A stretch of 33,320 nucleotides of DNA, taken from Streptomyces sp. G-G2. Its GTDB lineage: Bacteria > Actinomycetota > Actinomycetes > Streptomycetales > Streptomycetaceae. The stretch's first letter is position 1; every line of letters begins with the position of its first letter. The stretch lies in NCBI RefSeq assembly GCF_030063135.1, contig NZ_JASISO010000067.1, positions 1-33,320 on the forward strand. Reading direction: 5' to 3'. Of this stretch, positions 30,070-33,320 are shown piece by piece. The position numbers were made by a program, and so were the translations under genes. Under the pieces are notes generated by a model. That model saw nothing but the letters and a program-made list of their open reading frames with translations, searched no databases and had not been told where the DNA came from.

Positions 30070-30195
30070 CCTCCGCACGGGGCAATCCGGCTCCCCGCCC
30101 GGCGGGGCCGGGGCGGATCACGGTTGCGGGTCAGCGCCGGATTCGCACCGGCTTCCCCCCGCGCAGAAGTGTTGACGACCCGCCCACCCTACCGG
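30070..30195 (-). ncRNA. Cobalamin riboswitch
   Basis: On the minus strand the B12-box region reads GGGGAAGCCGGTGCGAATCC then GGCGCTGACCCGCAACCGTG, and after a GC-rich stem GGAGCCGGATTGCC, the conserved core of cobalamin riboswitches. High adenosylcobalamin should shut down expression of the downstream operon (29949 to 24020). 5' and 3' ends are estimated; only the core is certain. Confidence 0.9.
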
Positions 30196-30229
30196 CCCGC
30201 CGTCCCCACACCGGGTGACGGCGGGCCGG
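30192..30229. terminator. 13-bp perfect stem terminator
   Basis: CCGGCCCGCCGTC (30192-30204) pairs perfectly with GACGGCGGGCCGG (30217-30229), loop 12 nt. It ends the MBL-fold gene transcript (minus strand) and insulates the cobalamin riboswitch. Confidence 0.7.
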
Positions 30230-30319
30230 AACGCCCCTTGCAGGCCGGTGCCGGTACCACCCGGCCCGGTCCCGCGGAGCGGTTCCGCTTCCCGGCCGCG
30301 GGGCCCCCGGGGGCGGTTG

Positions 30320-31375
30320 CTACACGGCCCGGTAGGTGACCGGATCGCTGCCCGGTACGGCCTCGGCGCGGCCCTGCTTCACCAGCCGCCGCAGGTGCGC
30401 CTCGGCCTCCGACACGGCGATGTTGCGGGAGCCGTGCGGAATCTGCGCCCAGGGCCGGTTCCACTCCATCCGCTCCGCCAGCGCCCACGGTGTCAGGGGC
30501 CGCGCGAGCAGCTCCCACAGGCCGACGAGGCGCTCCTCGTGATGGGCCAGCAGCTCACGGACCCGGGCCGGGGCGTCGGTGAAGGCGTGCTGATGGGCGG
30601 GGAGCACCTCGGCGGGCTCCAGGCGGCCGATCCGCTCCAGGGAGTCGAGGTAGTCGCCGAGGGGGTCGGTGGCCATCAGGTCCTCGGGGGCCTCGTACAG
30701 CCCGATGTGGGGGGAGATGCCGGGCAGCAGGTGGTCGCCGGAGAAGAGGCGGCCGTTGCCCGGGAGGTTCGCGGGGTGCTCCTCCTCCAGGTGCAGGCAG
30801 ACGTGGCCGGGGGTGTGGCCGGGGGTCCAGATCGCCCGGAGCCTGCGCCCGGCCAGCGGAAGCAGGTCGCCGGGGACGATCTCCCGGTCGGGGACGGCCG
30901 CGTGCAGCCCGGGGAGGGTGCGCAGCCGCCCGCTCTCGCGGGCGGCGCGCAGCGGGTCGAGGTGCTCGGGGGGTGCGCCCGCGGCGCGCAGTTTCTCGCT
31001 CATGTAGTCGAGCCAGACGCCCGGGTCGGAGCCGCGGGTGCGCGTGACGACCTCGGTGTCGGCGGCGTGCATCGCGATCCAGGCTCCGGAGGCCTCGCGC
31101 ACGTGGCCGGACAGGCCGTGGTGGTCGGGGTGGTGGTGGGTGATGACCACGCCGTGGACCTCGGCGACGGGGATCCCGAGGGCGGCGAGCCCGGCGACGA
31201 GGGTGTCCCAGGAGGCGGGGTCGTCCCAGCCGGTGTCGACGAGGACGGGGCCGCGGTCCGTTTCCACGACGTGGACGAGGGTGTGGCCGAGCGGGTTGTC
31301 GGGGATGGGGACCTTGATTCCCCAGACGCCGCCGCCGTGATCGGTGACGTCAGGCGACTCCGGTACCTCTGGCAT
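30320..31375 (-). CDS. Metallo-beta-lactamase-fold hydrolase (351 aa)
   Basis: A Zn-dependent hydrolase of the MBL fold. Metal motifs: VVITHHHPDHHGLSGH (H-x-H-x-D-H; about residues 90-105), WTPGHTPGHVCLH (third His) and RLFSGDHLLPG (bridging Asp). The start region GGGVWGIKVPIPDNPLGHTL and VDTGWDDPASW resembles glyoxalase-II-like/lactonase-type members, and the C-terminal helical part (LAERMEWNRPWAQIPHGSRN) is typical of the longer type (about 350 aa). Substrate unknown; a thioesterase or lactonase role for acyl-CoA or steroid intermediates would fit the divergent ALDH. ATG 31375 follows GGGGG; a KstR-like site is 19-32 bp upstream. Confidence 0.85.
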   Translation of the reverse strand: MPEVPESPDVTDHGGGVWGIKVPIPDNPLGHTLVHVVETDRGPVLVDTGWDDPASWDTLVAGLAALGIPVAEVHGVVITHHHPDHHGLSGHVREASGAWIAMHAADTEVVTRTRGSDPGVWLDYMSEKLRAAGAPPEHLDPLRAARESGRLRTLPGLHAAVPDREIVPGDLLPLAGRRLRAIWTPGHTPGHVCLHLEEEHPANLPGNGRLFSGDHLLPGISPHIGLYEAPEDLMATDPLGDYLDSLERIGRLEPAEVLPAHQHAFTDAPARVRELLAHHEERLVGLWELLARPLTPWALAERMEWNRPWAQIPHGSRNIAVSEAEAHLRRLVKQGRAEAVPGSDPVTYRAV

Positions 31376-31393
31376 GTGGGCCCCCAGCTTAAC

Positions 31394-31407
31394 GAGAACT
31401 TGTTTCA
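31394..31407 (-). promoter_or_regulatory. KstR-like operator before the MBL-fold gene
   Basis: GAGAACTTGTTTCA matches TnnAACnnGTTnnA except for the first base. It lies 19-32 bp upstream of the MBL-fold start codon, where a repressor would block transcription or initiation. Confidence 0.6.
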
Positions 31408-31482
31408 GTAGTAGCCCAAGTCGACCATCCCGACGGCTTTCTGACCAGTCGTCGGGTCTTCTGTCTGCGCCGTGGACTCCTG

Positions 31483-31504
31483 GAACTAGAACTGGTATCA
31501 GTTC
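31483..31504 (+). promoter_or_regulatory. KstR-like operator before the ALDH gene
   Basis: The 22 bases start GAACTAGAACTGGTATCAGT and end TC; the core TAGAACTGGTATCA (31487-31500) fits TnnAACnnGTTnnA except GTA for GTT. It shares the framework GAACTAGAACnnGTAnnAGTTC with the site upstream of the thiolase (21908-21929). It is 40-53 bp before the ALDH start. Confidence 0.7.
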
Positions 31505-31511
31505 TGGCATC

Positions 31512-31524
31512 CGGTTCTGAACCG
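31512..31524. promoter_or_regulatory. Short palindrome CGGTTC-T-GAACCG in the ALDH leader
   Basis: Perfect 6-bp arms with a 1-nt centre, one base ahead of the CAGGAGG ribosome site (31525-31531). It may be an additional repressor half-site or a small hairpin that affects translation. Confidence 0.35.
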
Positions 31525-31539
31525 CAGGAGGCATCAGCC

Positions 31540-33018
31540 ATGACCGAGCTCGTGGAACACGGAAAGCTGTTCATCGGCGGGGAGTGGACCGATCCCCTGG
31601 GCAGCGGCACCATCGACGTCGTCTCGCCCCACACCGAGCAGGTCATCGGCCGCGTACCGCACGCCTCCACGGCCGACGTCGACCGCGCGGTCGCCGTCGC
31701 CCGCAGGGCCTTCGACGAAGGCCCCTGGCCCCGCATGTCCCTGGACGAGCGGATCGCGGTCGTCACCCGCATCAAGGACGCGATCGCCGTCCGGCACGAG
31801 GAGATCGCCCGCTCCATCAGCTCCCAGAACGGGTCGCCGTACTCCTGGAGCGTCCTCGCCCAGGCGCTCGGCCCGATGATGGTCTACGACGCCGCCATCA
31901 CCGTCGCCCGCGCCTTCCCGTGGGAGGAGCACCGCCAGGGAGCGCTCAGCCCCATCCTGGTCCGGCACGAACCGGTGGGCGTGGTCGCGGCCGTCATCCC
32001 CTGGAACGTCCCGCAGTTCGTGGCGGCGGCCAAACTGGGGCCCGCGCTGATCAGCGGCTGCGCGGTGATCCTCAAGCCGTCCCCCGAAGCGCCGCTCGAC
32101 TCCTACATCCTCGCCGACATCGCCCGCGAGGCCGGGCTGCCGGAGGGCGTGCTGTCGATCCTGCCCGCCGACCGCGAGGTCAGCGAGTACCTGGTCGGGC
32201 ACCCGGGGATCGACAAGATCGCCTTCACCGGCTCCGTCGCGGCGGGCAGGCGCGTCATGGAGGTCGCGGCGCGCAACCTGACCCGGGTCACCCTGGAACT
32301 CGGCGGCAAGTCCGCCGCCGTGATCCTCCCGGACGCCGACCTGGAGAGCACCATCGCCGGGATCGTCCCCGCCGCCTGGATGAACAACGGGCAGGCGTGC
32401 GTCGCCCAGACCCGCGTACTGGCCCCGCGCGGCCGGTACGACGAGATCGCCGAAGCCCTCGCGGCGGCCGCCGGAGCCCTGGTGGTCGGCGACCCGCTGG
32501 ACCCGGCGACCCAGCTCGGCCCGCTGGTGGCCCAGCGGCAGCAGCAGCGCTCCCTCGACTACATCAAGCTCGGCCAGGAGGAGGGCGCCAAGGTGCTCAC
32601 GGGAGGTGGCCGCCCGGCGGGCATGGACCGCGGCTGGTACGTCGAGCCGACGCTGTTCGGCGACGTCGACAACTCCATGCGGATCGCCCGCGAGGAGATC
32701 TTCGGGCCGGTCGTCTGCCTGATCCCGTACGGGGACGAGGCCGAGGCCGTACGCATCGCCAACGACTCCGAGTTCGGGCTGAGCGGCAGCGTCTGGACCG
32801 GGGACGTGGAGCACGGCATCGACTTCGGACGGCGGATCCGCACGGGCGTCTTCAACGTCAATACCTTCAGCCTCGACATGCTCGGCCCCTTCGGCGGCTA
32901 CAAGAACAGCGGCGTGGGACGGGAGTTCGGCCCCGAGGGGCTGAGCGAGTACCTCGAAGCGAAGATGATCTGCCTCCCCGGCGGGTACGTCCCGCCCGCG
33001 CCCACCGGTGGTGAGTGA
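31540..33018 (+). CDS. NAD(P)-dependent aldehyde dehydrogenase (492 aa)
   Basis: Full-length ALDH-superfamily enzyme oxidising an aldehyde to an acid. Residues visible: IPWNVPQF (about 153-160), ILKPSPEAPL (coenzyme Lys), IAFTGSVAAGRRV (Gly-x-x-x-x-Gly), LELGGKS (Glu 253) and NNGQACVAQTR (Cys 287, the nucleophile), and EEIFGPVV. It resembles the mycobacterial AldA/Rv0768 type. Under a KstR-like operator it could oxidise the C26-aldehyde made by the P450, or a short chain product. ATG 31540 has AGGAGG nine bases ahead. The ferredoxin gene overlaps its stop. Confidence 0.9.
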   Translation: MTELVEHGKLFIGGEWTDPLGSGTIDVVSPHTEQVIGRVPHASTADVDRAVAVARRAFDEGPWPRMSLDERIAVVTRIKDAIAVRHEEIARSISSQNGSPYSWSVLAQALGPMMVYDAAITVARAFPWEEHRQGALSPILVRHEPVGVVAAVIPWNVPQFVAAAKLGPALISGCAVILKPSPEAPLDSYILADIAREAGLPEGVLSILPADREVSEYLVGHPGIDKIAFTGSVAAGRRVMEVAARNLTRVTLELGGKSAAVILPDADLESTIAGIVPAAWMNNGQACVAQTRVLAPRGRYDEIAEALAAAAGALVVGDPLDPATQLGPLVAQRQQQRSLDYIKLGQEEGAKVLTGGGRPAGMDRGWYVEPTLFGDVDNSMRIAREEIFGPVVCLIPYGDEAEAVRIANDSEFGLSGSVWTGDVEHGIDFGRRIRTGVFNVNTFSLDMLGPFGGYKNSGVGREFGPEGLSEYLEAKMICLPGGYVPPAPTGGE

Positions 33019-33251
33019 TGGGTGACCGCTGGCACGTGGAGGTGGACCGCGGCGTCTGCATCGGATCGGGCATGTGCGTGAACCACGCCCCAACGGGCTT
33101 CGCCCTCGACGCGGCCCGCCAGTCCCACCCCCGCACGGCCGATACGGACGCCAGCGAGCCGGTCCTGACAGCGGCCGAGGGCTGCCCGGTCGAGGCCATC
33201 ACGATCACCTTGGCGGGCAGCGGGGAGGTGGTCTTCCCGCCGGAGGAATAG
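33018..33251 (+). CDS. [3Fe-4S]-type ferredoxin (77 aa)
   Basis: A small electron carrier for P450 enzymes. The cluster ligands are two Cys in VCIGSGMCVNHAPTGFALD (C-x5-C with the APxxF and ALD features of actinobacterial P450 ferredoxins) and a third in AEGCPVEAITI (CP). The fourth Cys of the 4Fe-4S motif is absent, as expected for a [3Fe-4S] or Cys-replaced cluster. ATG 33018 shares a base with the ALDH TGA, giving coupled translation; GTG 33015 is an alternative. The partner P450 would be the CYP125-type enzyme, 11 kb away under the same type of operator, though other P450s cannot be excluded. Confidence 0.9.
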   Translation: MGDRWHVEVDRGVCIGSGMCVNHAPTGFALDAARQSHPRTADTDASEPVLTAAEGCPVEAITITLAGSGEVVFPPEE

Positions 33252-33294
33252 GGCGCGGGGCGCGGGGGCGGGTCTTCGGGGGGCGGGGTCGGGG

Positions 33295-33309
33295 CGCGGC
33301 TTCGCCGCG
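33295..33309. terminator. Short GC hairpin at the right edge
   Basis: CGCGGC pairs with GCCGCG around TTC, a common Streptomyces intergenic hairpin, 44 nt after the ferredoxin stop. It may be part of a terminator continuing outside the window. Confidence 0.4.
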
Positions 33310-33320
33310 GGGGCTTTGGC

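Overview
The window is high-GC actinobacterial DNA, almost certainly Streptomyces or a close relative. Third codon positions are nearly all G/C, many starts are GTG with AGGAGG-type ribosome sites, genes are tightly coupled by ATGA/GTGA overlaps, and the gene families are typical of Streptomyces (SCO2322-like protein, DUF2277, XRE regulators with large C-terminal sensor regions, a GT87/PAP2 fusion).

Left part (1-6.8 kb): an accessory region. It opens with the first 26 codons of an IS30-type transposase running off the left edge, then a gene-poor stretch with hairpins and a small XRE regulator. A mostly minus-strand block follows: two paralogous copies of a two-gene cassette (76-aa beta-rich protein + MSREDQVA protein), a 394-aa XRE/TPR-like regulator between them, a 26-aa one-helix peptide, a glycine-rich-domain-like protein, a 44-aa small protein and a SAM methyltransferase. 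On the plus strand lie a second XRE regulator, broken by a single-base frameshift, and an HD-domain hydrolase. A decayed third copy of the cassette's 3' end plus terminator marks the right border near 6.8 kb.

Middle part (6.8-20.4 kb): stable-looking chromosomal genes. These are an FMN/PPOX-fold protein, a TRADD-N-associated membrane protein, DUF2277, a DedA/VTT membrane protein, a PhoD-like phosphatase, a secreted HNH nuclease, a GDT1/UPF0016 manganese-type exporter behind a yybP-ykoY riboswitch, a HAD phosphatase with a terminator-like hairpin in its leader, a DHA2 efflux pump with a C-terminal winged-helix-like domain, a GNAT acetyltransferase, an NTF2-like protein, an ABM monooxygenase-like protein and a GT87/PAP2 fusion ending in a 22-bp perfect terminator stem.

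Right part (20.4-33.3 kb): two interleaved themes. The first is steroid side-chain catabolism: a CYP125-type P450 and a FadA5-type thiolase, divergent, and 8 kb away an MBL-fold hydrolase divergent from an aldehyde dehydrogenase + ferredoxin pair. All four leftmost genes have in their upstream regions a site matching 13 of 14 positions of the mycobacterial KstR operator TnnAACnnGTTnnA. The second theme, inserted between them, is a five-gene fully overlapping operon behind a cobalamin riboswitch. It encodes a secreted alpha/alpha-barrel (prenyltransferase-repeat) protein, an SCO2322-family secreted protein, and the T, fused A-A and S components of an ECF transporter. I infer a B12 uptake system with surface binding proteins. 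A secreted lytic transglycosylase-like protein also lies here.
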